Of a stretch of 64,000 nt of DNA, positions 38,801-49,956 are shown in pieces. The position numbers and the translations under genes are program-made. Numbering within the stretch: the first letter of the stretch is position 1; each line of letters begins with the position of its first letter. The notes under the pieces were generated by a model that saw nothing but the letters and a program-made list of their open reading frames with translations, was not told where the DNA came from and did not search any database. Origin of the DNA: Mycobacterium neglectum (lineage in GTDB: Bacteria; Actinomycetota; Actinomycetes; Mycobacteriales; Mycobacteriaceae); the NCBI RefSeq assembly GCF_002591975.1, contig NZ_NVQE01000002.1:124001-188000 (forward strand), read 5' to 3'.

Positions 38801-40344
38801 CAGGCGCAGACCACCGCGGGCACCAGGCTGCGGGCCATCGCCGGATCGGTGTTCGGATGGTCGGCGCGATGATGGCAGCCCCGCGATTCCGTGCGCTCCA
38901 GTGCGGCTGCCATGACCGCACCGGCCGCGGTGGTCAGCGCAATATCCTCGAAATCCTTGCGTGAGTCCAGCTTTCGTGGTCCGGCAGTCTCCAATACCTG
39001 TGACAGCGTGCGCAACCCGTCTTCGTCACGGACAACCGCCGCGTATCGAGTCATCGCCCGCTGCAGATCCGCGCGCGGCACCGCACGTCGAACGCCGGTC
39101 TCCGGGAGCACAGCGGTCGACGATCCGGCATCGGAAGCGTGTGCAGCGGCCGCCTTTCCGGCCCGGCCGCCGATCACAAGGCCCTCGAGCAGACTGTTGG
39201 AGGCCAGCCGGTTTGCCCCGTGCATACCCGTGCGGGCGACCTCCCCCGCCGCGAAAAGGCCCGCCAGCGCGGTGCGCCCGTGCACATCGGTGACCACACC
39301 ACCGCAGCTGTAGTGCGCACCCGGAAGGACGGGGATGGGCTGACGCGTCGGATCGATGCCCGCCTCCTGGCATGCCGCGGTGACCGTGGGAAAGCGCTTC
39401 TTGAATCCTTTGATGCCGCGGGCGTCGAGGTAAACGAAAGGATCGCCGGTCTCGGTCATCCGTGCGTCGATCGCCGCGGCGACGACGTCGCGTGGTGCCA
39501 GATCTCCCATCGGATGTACACCTTCGGTGACCGAACGTCCCCGTGAATCAACGAGAACCGCACCTTCACCACGAACCGCCTCGGTGATCAGCGGCCGGCG
39601 CCCACCCGCATGTCCGTCGAACAGCATCGTCGGGTGAAACTGGATGAACTCGAGGTCAGACACAGCCAGCCCGGCCCACGTCGCCAGCGCGACACCGTCG
39701 CCGGTCGAGCCCTCGGGATTCGTGGTCGCCGAGTAGAGGTGCCCGAGTCCGCCGGTCGCCAGGATCACCGATCGCGTGTGGACGATCCCGGGGCCATCGT
39801 CGTTGAGCGTGAACACTCCCGTGACTGCGCCGTCTTCGTGCAGGACCTCCAGCGCAACATGGTTGCGACGGATGTCGAGCCGCGCCGCAGCTTCGTCGAG
39901 GGCGCGCTGGACCTCCGCACCGGTCGCGTCGCCGCCGGCATGGATGATCCGCCGGCGCGAATGGCCCCCCTCGCGGGTCAGTGACCATTGTCCCGGCGCC
40001 GCTTCGTCGAAGCGCGCGCCGTCATCGACGAGGTCGCGCACGGCGCGGTAACCGTCGACGACGATGGAACGCACCACCTCCGGATCACACAGTCCAGCGC
40101 CCGCAGCCAATGTGTCGGCCACATGCGCGTCGACCGAATCGTCTGTTTTCGGCAGCACCACAGCGATGCCGCCCTGCGCGTAAAACGTGGCGGTGTCGCC
40201 GGCCTTGCTGAGCACCATCACCTTTTGACCCCGACGGTGCGCGGCAAGCGCGGCACACAGACCGGCCACGCCGGTGCCGATCACGACGACGTCGGCGCGC
40301 TGCTGCCAGTATCCGCGACCGCCGCAAGCGGCTTGGCGGCTCAT
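38800..40344 (-). CDS. nadB: L-aspartate oxidase
   Basis: 514 residues. FAD-dependent oxidation of aspartate to iminoaspartate. Dinucleotide fold [20 protein letters not shown] motif [10 protein letters not shown], active-site Arg region [21 protein letters not shown] and [15 protein letters not shown]. The ATG overlaps nadA (ATGA). Iminoaspartate is passed to NadA. Confidence 0.97.
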   Translation of the reverse strand: MSRQAACGGRGYWQQRADVVVIGTGVAGLCAALAAHRRGQKVMVLSKAGDTATFYAQGGIAVVLPKTDDSVDAHVADTLAAGAGLCDPEVVRSIVVDGYRAVRDLVDDGARFDEAAPGQWSLTREGGHSRRRIIHAGGDATGAEVQRALDEAAARLDIRRNHVALEVLHEDGAVTGVFTLNDDGPGIVHTRSVILATGGLGHLYSATTNPEGSTGDGVALATWAGLAVSDLEFIQFHPTMLFDGHAGGRRPLITEAVRGEGAVLVDSRGRSVTEGVHPMGDLAPRDVVAAAIDARMTETGDPFVYLDARGIKGFKKRFPTVTAACQEAGIDPTRQPIPVLPGAHYSCGGVVTDVHGRTALAGLFAAGEVARTGMHGANRLASNSLLEGLVIGGRAGKAAAAHASDAGSSTAVLPETGVRRAVPRADLQRAMTRYAAVVRDEDGLRTLSQVLETAGPRKLDSRKDFEDIALTTAAGAVMAAALERTESRGCHHRADHPNTDPAMARSLVPAVVCA

Positions 40345-41384
40345 TCGCCGCCGCCGGGTTGGCCGATCTCGATCATCCGGAGCACGCTGTCACGCCCCAG
40401 CTTGGCGGTCTCGGGATCCACGTGGACTTCGTCCTGACCCTCGACCAGGCAGCGCAGCAGCGCGGCGGGGGTGATCATCTTCATGAATTTGCACGACGCG
40501 CGATCGTTCACCGCGCGGAAATCGACTTCCGGTGCGGCGCGCCGCAACTGGTGCAACATCCCGACCTCGGTGGCGACCAGCACCTGGCGGGCCCGGGTGT
40601 CCCGAGCGGCGTCCAGCATGCCGCCGGTGGACAGGATCTTGACCCGGTCCTCGGGGAATGCGCCTTCCCCTGCCAGGTACAGAGCCGAAGTGGCACAACC
40701 GCATTCGGGGTGGACGTAAAGCTCGGCGTCGGGGTGGGCACGGGCCTGATCGGCCAGCTCGTCGCCGTTGATGCCGGCGTGCACATGGCATTCGCCGGCC
40801 CAGACGTGGAGATTCTTGCGCCCGGTCACCCGGCGCACGTGGGCACCGAGGAACTGGTCCGGGCAGAACAACACCTCACGATCGGCGGGGATCGACGCGA
40901 CCACCTCGACGGCATTCGAGGAGGTGCAGCAGATATCGGTCTCGGCTTTCACCGCGGCAGTGGTGTTGACGTAGGACACCACCACCGCCCCTGGATACTC
41001 GGCCTTCCAGGCGCGCAGTTCGTCGGCGGTGATCGAGTCGGCAAGCGAGCATCCGGCCCGCTGGTCGGGAATGAGCACCGTCTTGTCCGGGGACAGGATC
41101 TTGGCGGTTTCGGCCATGAAGTGCACGCCGCAGAACACGATCGTGTCCTCGGGTACCTCGGCTGCGATCCGGGACAGCGCCAGCGAATCGCCGACGTGGT
41201 CGGCGACGTCCTGGATAGCAGGCAACTGGTAGTTGTGCGCCAACAGCGTCGCCCCGCGCAGATCGGCAAGGCGGCGGACCTCGTCGGCCCATTGCTGATC
41301 GCCGTCGACGCCGGAAAATCCGGTGGGACCGGCGACTATCCGGTCCGCCAAATCGTTAGCGGGCATGCGATCCAGAACCGTCAT
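40341..41384 (-). CDS. nadA: quinolinate synthase A
   Basis: 347 residues. 4Fe-4S enzyme that condenses iminoaspartate with DHAP. The three cluster cysteines are in [18 protein letters not shown] and [11 protein letters not shown] 41384 is chosen because AAGGAGG (41390-41396) lies 5 nt upstream; a longer frame lacks one. Same order as Rv1594-Rv1596. The NrtR operator at 41409-41431 lies between it and its divergent regulator. Confidence 0.96.
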   Translation of the reverse strand: MTVLDRMPANDLADRIVAGPTGFSGVDGDQQWADEVRRLADLRGATLLAHNYQLPAIQDVADHVGDSLALSRIAAEVPEDTIVFCGVHFMAETAKILSPDKTVLIPDQRAGCSLADSITADELRAWKAEYPGAVVVSYVNTTAAVKAETDICCTSSNAVEVVASIPADREVLFCPDQFLGAHVRRVTGRKNLHVWAGECHVHAGINGDELADQARAHPDAELYVHPECGCATSALYLAGEGAFPEDRVKILSTGGMLDAARDTRARQVLVATEVGMLHQLRRAAPEVDFRAVNDRASCKFMKMITPAALLRCLVEGQDEVHVDPETAKLGRDSVLRMIEIGQPGGGE

Positions 41385-41408
41385 AGCCGCCTCCTTAGGC
41401 ATATCGAG

Positions 41409-41431
41409 GTTTTCGACTTACAATCGAAAAC
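41409..41431. promoter_or_regulatory. NrtR-type operator and -10 element between nadA and nrtR
   Basis: Perfect 8-bp arms GTTTTCGA (41409-41416) and TCGAAAAC (41424-41431) with a 7-bp spacer. The right arm touches the nrtR ATG. The spacer contains TACAAT (41419-41424), a -10 hexamer 7 nt before the ATG. A regulator bound here would block its own promoter and the nadABC promoter. Confidence 0.75.
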
Positions 41432-42124
41432 ATGGCCCATATTAGCACCGAGCACGAGGTGCTGGCTGCCGTGTTCCAGGTTCGTGCGGTCGACTCTCCG
41501 AAACCTGCACTTCACGTGCTGTTGTGGCAGCGTGCACGGGAACCGGAGGCCGGAAAGTGGGCCCTTGCCGGCGGCCGCCTCCGCGACGACGAGGACCTGA
41601 CCAGCTCCGTTCGGCGACAGCTCGCCGAGAAAGTCGACCTGCGTGAGGTTGCTCACCTCGAACAACTTGCCGCCTTCTCCGACCCGAACCGAGTTCCGGG
41701 CACCCGCACCATCGCCTCGACGTTCCTAGGGCTGGTGCCCTCCCCGGCAACACCTGAACTGCCGCCCGACACCCGTTGGCATCCGGTGAACGATTTGCCA
41801 GCGATGGCCTTCGACCACGGACCTATGGTCGAGCACGCCCGCGCTCGGCTGGTCGCCAAGCTGTCCTACACGAATATCGGGTTCGCCTTGGCACCAACAG
41901 AGTTCGCAGTGTCGACGCTGCGGGACATCTACAGCGCGGCGCTGGGCCACCCGGTTGACGCCACCAACCTGCAACGCGTGCTGGAGCGGCGCAACGTCAT
42001 CACCCGCACCGGTACGACGGCGCGGTCGGGGCGCAGCGGCGGGCGCCCTGCCGCGCTGTACCGGTTCACCGACTCCCAGTACCGCGTGACCGATGAATTC
42101 GCCGCGCTACGCCCGCCGGGGTGA
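41432..42124 (+). CDS. nrtR: NrtR-family (Nudix-wHTH) repressor of NAD synthesis
   Basis: 230 residues. N-terminal Nudix-like domain: LLWQRAREPEAGKWALAGGRLRDDEDLTSSVRRQL is a degenerate Nudix box, so sensing rather than hydrolysis is likely. The C-terminal winged helix (FAVSTLRDIYSAALGHPVDATNLQRVLERRNVI, ending in an RSGGRPAALYRF wing) is characteristic. NrtR relatives sense ADP-ribose or NAD. Equivalent of Rv1593c, divergent from nadABC with a 23-bp operator between them. Leaderless start. Confidence 0.9.
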   Translation: MAHISTEHEVLAAVFQVRAVDSPKPALHVLLWQRAREPEAGKWALAGGRLRDDEDLTSSVRRQLAEKVDLREVAHLEQLAAFSDPNRVPGTRTIASTFLGLVPSPATPELPPDTRWHPVNDLPAMAFDHGPMVEHARARLVAKLSYTNIGFALAPTEFAVSTLRDIYSAALGHPVDATNLQRVLERRNVITRTGTTARSGRSGGRPAALYRFTDSQYRVTDEFAALRPPG

Positions 42125-42166
42125 GTCGGCTGGCTTCTTAACGCTCTCTTAAGCAACAATGGCCGG

Positions 42167-43504
42167 ATGGATCTGGGCAGCGTCGCGCCAGCAGCTGGTG
42201 CAGAGTGGATCGGGCACGTCCCCCACGAGGAACTGGTGCGAGGTACCCGTCCGCCGCTGCCCTCCGACGACCCGTTCTACGAGCCACCCACGGGCTACCA
42301 GCACGCCACCCCGGGAACCGTCCTGCGCAGCCGGGACGTTGAGCTCGCGTTCATGGGCCTGATCCCGCAGCGTGTGCAGGCCACCCAGCTGCTGTATCGG
42401 ACCACCGACATGCACGGCGGGGCCGATGCGGCGGCGACCACGGTGATCGTGCCCGCCGAGCGCGCCCCAGCGGCCGTGACGCCCGTCATCTCCTACCAAT
42501 GCGCGATCGATGCCGTCACGTCGCGCTGCTTCCCGTCGTACGCCCTACGGCGCCACGCGCACGCGACGGGTGCGGTCGCCCAGTTCGAGTTCCTCCTGGT
42601 GGCCGCCTGCCTCGCTGAGGGCTGGGCGGTGTCGATACCCGACCACGAGGGCCGCCTCGGGATGTGGGGAGCACCGTACGAACCCGGCTACCACGTTCTC
42701 GACGGATTGCGCGCCGCAGTCGGCACCAAGCGGCTGGGATTGTCGCCGGACGCGCAGATCGGCCTCTGGGGCTATTCCGGCGGTGGACTCGCCACCGCAT
42801 GGGCCGCCGAGATGAGCGGCACCTACGCGCCGGAACTGAACGTCGTCGGGGCGGTGCTCGGCTCCCCTGTCGGGGATCTCGGCCACACCTTCCGCCGACT
42901 CAACGGCACCTTCGCGTCCGGGTTGCCCGCACTCGTCGTCGCCGCGCTCGCGCACATCTACCCCGACCTCGACCGGATCATTCAGGAGCACGTCACAGAA
43001 GAGGGCAAGGTGCTTCTCGAGCGCCTGCACACGATGACGACCGCCGAGGCGATGGTCCGGATGGCCAAAAAAGACATGGGCGATCTGCTCGACCGGCCCC
43101 TTGAAGAGATCCTCAACAGCCCCGAGGTGCAGCACGTTTTCGCCGACATCAAGCTCGGCGTCGCGGTGCCGACGCCACCGGTGCTGATCGTGCAGGCGGT
43201 CCACGACCAGTTGATCTCGGTCGGTGACATCGACGAACTGGCCGACACGTACAGGTTGGGTGGTGCGTCGGTGACCTACCACCGCGACATGTTCAGCGAG
43301 CATATGCTGCTGCACCCGATGTCGGCACCCATGGCACTGCGCTGGCTCATCGACCGGTTCGCCGGAAAGCCTCTGTCGGAGCACATGGTTCGGACGAAGT
43401 GGCCGACGCTACTGAACCCGATGACCTACGTCGGCATGGCCAGGCTGGCGAAAATCGTCGCCAAGGTTGTCACTGGCCGGACGGTAGAACGTTCCCCGCT
43501 GTGA
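42167..43504 (+). CDS. alpha/beta-hydrolase, secretory lipase family (Rv1592c-like)
   Basis: 445 residues. Nucleophile elbow [11 protein letters not shown], a catalytic Asp probably in [11 protein letters not shown] and His in SEHMLLHP, typical of LIP-family (PF03583) lipases. M. tuberculosis Rv1592c is its neighbour-conserved homologue and has been described as lipolytic. No clear signal peptide is seen. The 3' end overlaps the convergent DUF2567 gene by 35 nt. Confidence 0.85.
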   Translation: MDLGSVAPAAGAEWIGHVPHEELVRGTRPPLPSDDPFYEPPTGYQHATPGTVLRSRDVELAFMGLIPQRVQATQLLYRTTDMHGGADAAATTVIVPAERAPAAVTPVISYQCAIDAVTSRCFPSYALRRHAHATGAVAQFEFLLVAACLAEGWAVSIPDHEGRLGMWGAPYEPGYHVLDGLRAAVGTKRLGLSPDAQIGLWGYSGGGLATAWAAEMSGTYAPELNVVGAVLGSPVGDLGHTFRRLNGTFASGLPALVVAALAHIYPDLDRIIQEHVTEEGKVLLERLHTMTTAEAMVRMAKKDMGDLLDRPLEEILNSPEVQHVFADIKLGVAVPTPPVLIVQAVHDQLISVGDIDELADTYRLGGASVTYHRDMFSEHMLLHPMSAPMALRWLIDRFAGKPLSEHMVRTKWPTLLNPMTYVGMARLAKIVAKVVTGRTVERSPL

Positions 43505-44102
43505 GGATCGCGCGGTCGAGTTCGTTGTCGACGGGCGGCCACGCCCCCAGGTCATCACGGGAGACCGTCGCCGCGATCAGCGAGTAGACCAGCGCTGCGA
43601 TTGCCGCGGGGAACAGGATCGTCAGGGCGATCAGCAACGGCGAGTGCCCGAAGAACACCTGCGGCGCCTCGATCACGTAGTGCACCCGATGCTCGGGTGA
43701 AACGGGCGCGGCGCCTACATCGATCGTTCCGTACCGCCAATGCACCAGTACCGCACCGACTCCCGATGCCACACCCGCGGCCACAGCGGATCCGAAAGCG
43801 AGCGCCGTGACCATTAAGGGACCGCGGTGTACCCGCCATTGCCACGCCAGGACGGCCGCGACGACAGCCATCACGCACAGCATGCCGACGACCAGGAAGG
43901 CGGCGACGAAGAAGTGGTCGGCCTCGGTGCCGAGGTGCGCCCGAACCCGCTCGCCGCTCTTGGTCAGTGCCACCACGCCGTGCACCGCCGGCGCCAGCCA
44001 CGCCCACAGCGCGCCGATCACCACGCCGGTCAACGCGAGACCGATCACGACCGTCGACGCCGCGCGTCCACGCGAAATCCGCGGCGGGGCAAGTTCATTC
44101 AT
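43470..44102 (-). CDS. DUF2567 membrane protein (Rv1591-like)
   Basis: 210 residues with four TM segments: [62 protein letters not shown] and [22 protein letters not shown], joined by short loops. ATG 44102 overlaps the bsaP stop (ATGA). Third gene behind bioB in the conserved bioB-bsaP-DUF2567 order. No function is known. Confidence 0.85.
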   Translation of the reverse strand: MNELAPPRISRGRAASTVVIGLALTGVVIGALWAWLAPAVHGVVALTKSGERVRAHLGTEADHFFVAAFLVVGMLCVMAVVAAVLAWQWRVHRGPLMVTALAFGSAVAAGVASGVGAVLVHWRYGTIDVGAAPVSPEHRVHYVIEAPQVFFGHSPLLIALTILFPAAIAALVYSLIAATVSRDDLGAWPPVDNELDRAILTAGNVLPSGQ

Positions 44103-44290
44103 CGCTGCTCCAGATCCTTCGAGTCCGTGAGACCGTGCCGCGAACATTTGGCCGACCAGCCGTCCGGTCGCACCTGCACGATCATCCGTCGTCCGCATTC
44201 CGCGCAGAACCTGGGCGGCTCGAGACCCAGCTGTGCTGCCGCAGGCTGCGCCGTGCCGTCGGCCTCGCCGGTATAGACGTTGAACGCCAT
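44099..44290 (-). CDS. bsaP: biotin synthase auxiliary protein BsaP (Rv1590-like)
   Basis: 63 residues. MAFNVYTGE at the start, then [27 protein letters not shown], a compact C-x2-C plus C motif. In actinobacteria this small iron-sulfur protein has been reported to help BioB, probably by restoring the sulfur-donating cluster. It directly follows bioB in the same direction. ATG 44290 is preferred; GTG 44293 lies just before it. Confidence 0.82.
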   Translation of the reverse strand: MAFNVYTGEADGTAQPAAAQLGLEPPRFCAECGRRMIVQVRPDGWSAKCSRHGLTDSKDLEQR

Positions 44291-44301
44291 CACTTAAAGT
44301 T

Positions 44302-45363
<1,062 letters not shown>

Positions 45364-45371
45364 CTACCGGT

Positions 45372-45935
45372 GTGCAGCTCCACAAACGCGACGTGGTCGA
45401 GGCGGCGGCGACGCTGCTGGACGAATATGGCATCGCCGACCTCACGATGAGACGTCTCGCGCGGGAGCTGAGCGTGTCCCCCGGCGCCCTGTACTGGCAT
45501 TTTGCCAACAAGCAGGAGCTGCTCGGCGCCATTTCCGACCGGATTCTCGACGGTGTGCCGTCCGCACACGGCGTCGTCGACGTGTGCAATCGGCTTCGCG
45601 ACGCACTGCTGTCGCACACCGACGGTGCCGAACTCGTGTCCGCCAGCTTCGCCGCCGGTCAGTCGTCGGCGATGAAGCAGATTCTGGCGGCCCTGACCGA
45701 GGCGGTGTCCGACGACGGCGTCGACACAGCCCATGCCGAGCTGGCTGCCCGCACCGTCGTCTACTACGTGCTCGGCTTCACCGTGGACGAGCAGTCACGC
45801 TTGCAGTGGGATGCGGCGGGCGCCGAGCTGCCCGAGTGGCAGTCGGTGCTCACCGACGACGCCAATGCGCGGTTCGGGTTCGGCCTTCGCCTGTTCGTCG
45901 ATGGAATCAACGTTTCCCAGGCGATCTACGAGTAG
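45372..45935 (+). CDS. bioQ: biotin regulator BioQ (TetR family)
   Basis: 187 residues. HTH at the N-terminus (LLDEYGIADLTMRRLARELSVSPGALYWHF), TetR_C-type ligand domain. Divergent from bioB with a BioQ box between them, as in M. smegmatis, where BioQ represses the biotin genes. Leaderless GTG, 6 nt after the -10. Autoregulated in all likelihood. The YjbR-like gene follows after 2 nt. Confidence 0.9.
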   Translation: MQLHKRDVVEAAATLLDEYGIADLTMRRLARELSVSPGALYWHFANKQELLGAISDRILDGVPSAHGVVDVCNRLRDALLSHTDGAELVSASFAAGQSSAMKQILAALTEAVSDDGVDTAHAELAARTVVYYVLGFTVDEQSRLQWDAAGAELPEWQSVLTDDANARFGFGLRLFVDGINVSQAIYE

Positions 45936-45937
45936 AC

Positions 45938-46273
45938 GTGATCACCGTCGACGATGTGCGACGTATCGCCTCGACCCTGCCGAGGTCCTACGAGGCGGTG
46001 GTGCGCGACGAGATCAGGTTCCGGGCGGGTCGGCTGGTTTATGCCGCGTTCTCGCGGGACGAGACGGTGCTGGGCGTGGGCTTTCCCAAGGAGGAGCGCG
46101 CGGCGATGGTGGCCGCAGAACCAGACAAGTTCATGCTGCCGCGCCAGTCGGAGATGCGATACAACTGGATTCTGGTGCGTCTCGACGCGATCGATCTCGA
46201 CGAGCTCCGCGAGCTGGTGATCGACGGCTGGCGGATGTGCGTTCCGAAAAGCGTTGGGAAGACGATCGTTTAG
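45938..46273 (+). CDS. MmcQ/YjbR-family protein
   Basis: 111 residues. VDDVRRIASTLPRSYE at the start and a C-terminal YNWILVRLDAIDLDELRELVIDGWRM, the classical YjbR (CyaY-like) pattern. These proteins are thought to bind DNA, but no function is settled. GTG 45938 lies 2 nt after the bioQ stop, so the two are one operon. The stop overlaps the convergent 2H gene by 4 nt. Confidence 0.82.
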   Translation: MITVDDVRRIASTLPRSYEAVVRDEIRFRAGRLVYAAFSRDETVLGVGFPKEERAAMVAAEPDKFMLPRQSEMRYNWILVRLDAIDLDELRELVIDGWRMCVPKSVGKTIV

Positions 46274-46788
46274 ATCCGGTACTCGCGCTTCGAGTCACCG
46301 TCCCAATGGCGCAGGCCCACAACGGTTGCAGACAGCTGATGCGACACACTCCGCAGCGCCAGCGCCGGTTTCAGTTGGTCGGCTGCCACCCGGCGCGCCA
46401 GCGTCACATGCGGCGTCCACTGGCCCGGTTGCGAGTGCGGCAACGGACCGGTCGGCATATGCGGCTCGCAGACGCTCTGTACCTCGGCGTGAAGTGACAG
46501 CAGCGTGGCCGACGGCACGACCAGCCGCACCAGCGTGAAGTCCCGCCGACCGAAGAGCATGGGTGCGCCGATGATGCAGTCAAGCGGCAGCAGACGTAAC
46601 ACCGGCCGCAGGGCGTCATTCACCGATTCGTCCATGCTCTCGGCCACCGCCAGGGTGGCGTGCGGTCTGTTGCTTGGCGATCTGTGTGCGGCCTGGCTCC
46701 GCACACCGGCTTCGGTGAGGTCGTCCCAGATGCTCCGAATCGCCGCATCGGCGTCCCGGTCGAACAGCAACTCGACGGAATGCACCAC
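46270..46788 (-). CDS. 2'-5' RNA ligase-like 2H phosphoesterase
   Basis: 172 residues. Two H-x-T motifs, NRPHATLAVAE and WTPHVTLARR, form the 2H active site, with the usual length and spacing. Relatives cleave or ligate 2'-5' or cyclic phosphates. It begins one base after the bioD stop, so it belongs to the bioF-bioD transcription unit. The link with biotin is unknown. Confidence 0.85.
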   Translation of the reverse strand: MVHSVELLFDRDADAAIRSIWDDLTEAGVRSQAAHRSPSNRPHATLAVAESMDESVNDALRPVLRLLPLDCIIGAPMLFGRRDFTLVRLVVPSATLLSLHAEVQSVCEPHMPTGPLPHSQPGQWTPHVTLARRVAADQLKPALALRSVSHQLSATVVGLRHWDGDSKREYRI

Positions 46789-46789
46789 T

Positions 46790-47470
46790 TCAGGCTCCGA
46801 GACCGGCGACCCACGCCGGATCGAACGCCGATGCGCTGACGGCCTCGAACTCGGTGGCGCTCATGGCACCCAGGCCCGCGGGTAGCACCGCGCGCAGCGG
46901 AGCCAGCCGCCCCAGCGCCTCACGATTGCCCTCCTCGGCAGGGCCCGGAATGGACGGCCACGCACCGATCACCAGGCCTGCGCACGGAATCTGCTGGCAA
47001 GCAAGCGATTCCAATGTCAGCGCGGTGTGGTTCAGTGTGCCAAGCCCCGCGGCTACGACGACGAGCACCGGCGCGCCCAGATCGGTCGCGACGTCGCGCA
47101 GCGTCACGCCGTCCTCGCCAAGCTCGACGAGCAGACCGCCTGCACCTTCCACCAATACCAGCTCGGCTCCCCCATCACGGGCCTCGTCCACCGACCCGAC
47201 CAGCTCGACGCGCGTTGGCAACGCCAGGCCAGCCCGTTGCGCGGCGGCCACCGGGGCCAGCGGCTCCGGATACCGCCACGAACCACGAAGGTCGGTCACA
47301 CCGGAGAGCCGTGCGATGTCGGCCAGGTCGTCGTCGGCAGGGCTGCCGGTCTGAACCGGTTTGCACACCGCGACGTCGATGCCGGCCAGCCGCGCATGAC
47401 AGGCCAGCGCCGCCGTCGCCATTGTCTTGCCGACGCCGGTATCAGTTCCGGTGACGACGAGAGTGCTCAC
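46790..47470 (-). CDS. bioD: dethiobiotin synthetase
   Basis: 226 residues. ATP-dependent carboxylation of DAPA. P-loop GTDTGVGKT, catalytic Lys in [16 protein letters not shown] for metal and phosphate. GTG start overlaps the bioF stop (GTGA). Sits in the bioA-F-D gene order. Confidence 0.96.
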   Translation of the reverse strand: MSTLVVTGTDTGVGKTMATAALACHARLAGIDVAVCKPVQTGSPADDDLADIARLSGVTDLRGSWRYPEPLAPVAAAQRAGLALPTRVELVGSVDEARDGGAELVLVEGAGGLLVELGEDGVTLRDVATDLGAPVLVVVAAGLGTLNHTALTLESLACQQIPCAGLVIGAWPSIPGPAEEGNREALGRLAPLRAVLPAGLGAMSATEFEAVSASAFDPAWVAGLGA

Positions 47471-48612
47471 GCGCCTGCGGAGAGCACGTTGGTGAGAACC
47501 TCACGCGCCAAGGCCATCTCGTCCTCCGAAAGAGATGCCCGGGCAGTGAGCCGCAACCGGGAGGTACCCGCCGGCACAGTCGGTGGCCGGAAGCAGCCGA
47601 CGCGGACGCCGCGGTCCAGACACGACACAGCGGCGGCCAATGCCACCTCTGGCTCACCCAGGATCACCGAGACGACCGCCGAGTCGGGTCGCTCATCAAG
47701 GTCGCACACCGCGGCAAGCGCGGCCGCGTGGTCGAGCACCGCCTGCGCGCGCCACGGCTCGGCGATCAACACATTCAGCGCCGCCCACGCCGCCCCCACC
47801 GCGGCCGGGGCCAGTCCCGTGTCGAAGATGAAGGGCCGCGCGGCATCGATGAGATGGTCGCGCACGCCCGCCGGCCCGAGCACCACGCCGCCTTGGCTGC
47901 CCAGCGCCTTGGACATCGTCGTCGTCACCACCACGTCCGGCGCACCCGCCAAGCCGACTTCGTGCACCAGTCCGCGCCCGCCGGTCCCCCGCACACCGAG
48001 TGCGTGCGCCTCGTCGACCACGAGAAGTGCGCCGTGGCGACGGCACACGTCGTGCAGTGCCCTCAGGGGTGCCAGCACGCCGTCCGCGGAGAACACCGCG
48101 TCGGTCACGACGACCGCACGTTCCTCGGCACGAGTGGCCAGCGCCGTCTCGACGGCCGCGACATCGCGATGCGGGGTCACCACCACCCGGGCCCGCGACA
48201 GGCGGCACGCGTCGACCAGGGAGGCGTGTGTCAGTGCGTCCGACACCAGCAGCGAGCCCGCGCCGGACAGCGACACGACCGCGCCCAGGTTCGCGGTGTA
48301 GCCCGAGGAGAACACCAGCGCCGACTCGGTGCCGACGAAATCGGCGAGCGCGTACTCAAAGCCTTCGTGAATCTCGGTATTGCCGGTGACCAGCCGCGAT
48401 CCGGTCGACCCGGCGCCCCAGGTTCGTAGTGCGGCCACGCCACCCTCGATGACATCCGGATGCTGCGAAAGGCCGAGATAGTCGTTGGAGGCCAGGTCGA
48501 GTTCGGCGCCGACCGGCGGGCGGGCCCGCAGAGACCGCCGCAGACCGGCGGCGCGGCGCTGCTGGGCGACCTCGTCGAGCCAGGCCAGCGGTGAAAGACC
48601 GGTGCGCGTCAC
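47467..48612 (-). CDS. bioF: 8-amino-7-oxononanoate synthase
   Basis: 381 residues. PLP-dependent condensation of pimeloyl thioester with alanine. The PLP lysine is in [26 protein letters not shown] and VDEAHALGV are hallmark segments. GTG 48612 follows GGGAGGAG. A BioQ box lies 18 bp upstream, inside the end of bioA. Overlaps bioD. Confidence 0.95.
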   Translation of the reverse strand: MTRTGLSPLAWLDEVAQQRRAAGLRRSLRARPPVGAELDLASNDYLGLSQHPDVIEGGVAALRTWGAGSTGSRLVTGNTEIHEGFEYALADFVGTESALVFSSGYTANLGAVVSLSGAGSLLVSDALTHASLVDACRLSRARVVVTPHRDVAAVETALATRAEERAVVVTDAVFSADGVLAPLRALHDVCRRHGALLVVDEAHALGVRGTGGRGLVHEVGLAGAPDVVVTTTMSKALGSQGGVVLGPAGVRDHLIDAARPFIFDTGLAPAAVGAAWAALNVLIAEPWRAQAVLDHAAALAAVCDLDERPDSAVVSVILGEPEVALAAAVSCLDRGVRVGCFRPPTVPAGTSRLRLTARASLSEDEMALAREVLTNVLSAGA

Positions 48613-48630
48613 CCTGCTCCTCCCGGTAAT

Positions 48631-48643
48631 TGAACACCGTTCA
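48631..48643. promoter_or_regulatory. BioQ box TGAAC-ACC-GTTCA in front of bioF
   Basis: The box overlaps the bioA stop codon and lies 18 bp upstream of the bioF GTG. The 22-bp block 48628-48649 is identical to that in the bioB-bioQ region. bioA's own promoter region holds no such box. Confidence 0.85.
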
Positions 48644-49924
48644 GGTTAGTGCACGCGCCACGCCGACCATCGCCGAGGTGATCTGTCCGATCTCCTCCGG
48701 CGTGCAGATGTAGGGCGGCATCGCGTAGATCAGGTTGCGGAACGGCCGCAGCCAGACCCCGTGGTCCAACGCGGCGGATGTCGCGACCCGCAGGTCGACG
48801 GGTCGATCCAGCTCGATGACGCCGATCGCTCCGAGCACCCGCACGTCAGCCACGCCCGGCAGCGACTCGGCGGGTGCCAGTCCGTCGCGCAGACCCGCCT
48901 CGATCGAGTGCACCGTCGAACGCCAGTCGCCGGCGAGCAGCAGCTCAACCGAGGCCACCGAGACCGCGCATGCCAGCGCGTTGGCCATGAAGGTCGGGCC
49001 GTGCATCAGTGCGCCTGCGTCACCGGAGCTGATCGTGTGCGCAATCTGATTGGTGCACAGCGTCGCGGCCAGGGTGAGATAGCCGCCGGTCAGTGCCTTT
49101 CCGACGCACATGATGTCGGGCGTGACCCCGGCATGGTCGGCGGCGAAGAGTTCTCCGGTGCGGCCGAAGCCGGTGGCGATTTCGTCGAAGATCAGCAGCA
49201 CGTCGTGGCGATTGCAGATGGCGCGCAGGCCGGCCAGATATTGCGGATCGTGGAACCGCATCCCACCCGCGCCCTGCACCACCGGCTCGACGATCACGGC
49301 GGCCAGTTCGTGGGCATGTTCGGCCAGAAGCTGCTCGAAGTCCTCGATGTAGGCGGCGTCGTAGTCGGTCGGTACCTGCGGGGCGAATATCTGCGGGACC
49401 AACACGTCGTTCCACAGCTCATGCATTCCCCCGTCGGGGTCGCAGACGCTCATCGGGGTGAAGGTGTCGCCGTGGTAGCCGCCGCGCCACGTCATCAGCC
49501 GGTGTTTGTCCCACCGTCCTGCGCTGCGCCAGTACTGCAGCGCCATCTTGACCGCGACCTCCACTGAGACCGAGCCCGAGTCGATGAAGAAGACCGTGTC
49601 GAGGCCGTCCGGTGTGAGTTCCACCAACAGCTGCGCGAGCCGGGCCGCTGGTTCGTGGGTCAGCCCGCCGAACATGACGTGGTTCATCGTGGCCAGCTGA
49701 TCAGTGATGGCCGCATCCAGAACCGGGTGGCCGTGCCCGTGGATGGCGGTCCACCAGGACGCCATCGCGTCGAGAACGCGCAGCTCTTGTCCGTCGCGGC
49801 GCAGCGTCAGCCAGGCACCGTCGGCGCCCACTGCGACCTGCGGGGCCAATGCCTCGGCACCGATCGTGCTGTAGGGATGCCAGACGTGGGCAGCGTCGAT
49901 TGCGCTGATCTCGGCGGGCGTCAT
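48641..49924 (-). CDS. bioA: adenosylmethionine-8-amino-7-oxononanoate aminotransferase
   Basis: 427 residues. SAM-dependent transamination of KAPA to DAPA. PLP Lys in [14 protein letters not shown]-binding segments YHGDTF and [17 protein letters not shown] near the N-terminus is typical. ATG 49924 gives the standard N-terminus; an upstream open frame is not used. The bioF promoter/operator lies over its stop. TAATCT in the divergent region may be its -10. Confidence 0.96.
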   Translation of the reverse strand: MTPAEISAIDAAHVWHPYSTIGAEALAPQVAVGADGAWLTLRRDGQELRVLDAMASWWTAIHGHGHPVLDAAITDQLATMNHVMFGGLTHEPAARLAQLLVELTPDGLDTVFFIDSGSVSVEVAVKMALQYWRSAGRWDKHRLMTWRGGYHGDTFTPMSVCDPDGGMHELWNDVLVPQIFAPQVPTDYDAAYIEDFEQLLAEHAHELAAVIVEPVVQGAGGMRFHDPQYLAGLRAICNRHDVLLIFDEIATGFGRTGELFAADHAGVTPDIMCVGKALTGGYLTLAATLCTNQIAHTISSGDAGALMHGPTFMANALACAVSVASVELLLAGDWRSTVHSIEAGLRDGLAPAESLPGVADVRVLGAIGVIELDRPVDLRVATSAALDHGVWLRPFRNLIYAMPPYICTPEEIGQITSAMVGVARALT

Positions 49925-49956
49925 TGCTGCCACCTTCGGTAGATTATCCGCTGACC

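Noticed and set aside
40359..41600. 413-codon plus-strand frame across nadA
   Set aside because: nadA is certain on the minus strand. The frame merges into the start of nrtR in another frame and has no start signals.
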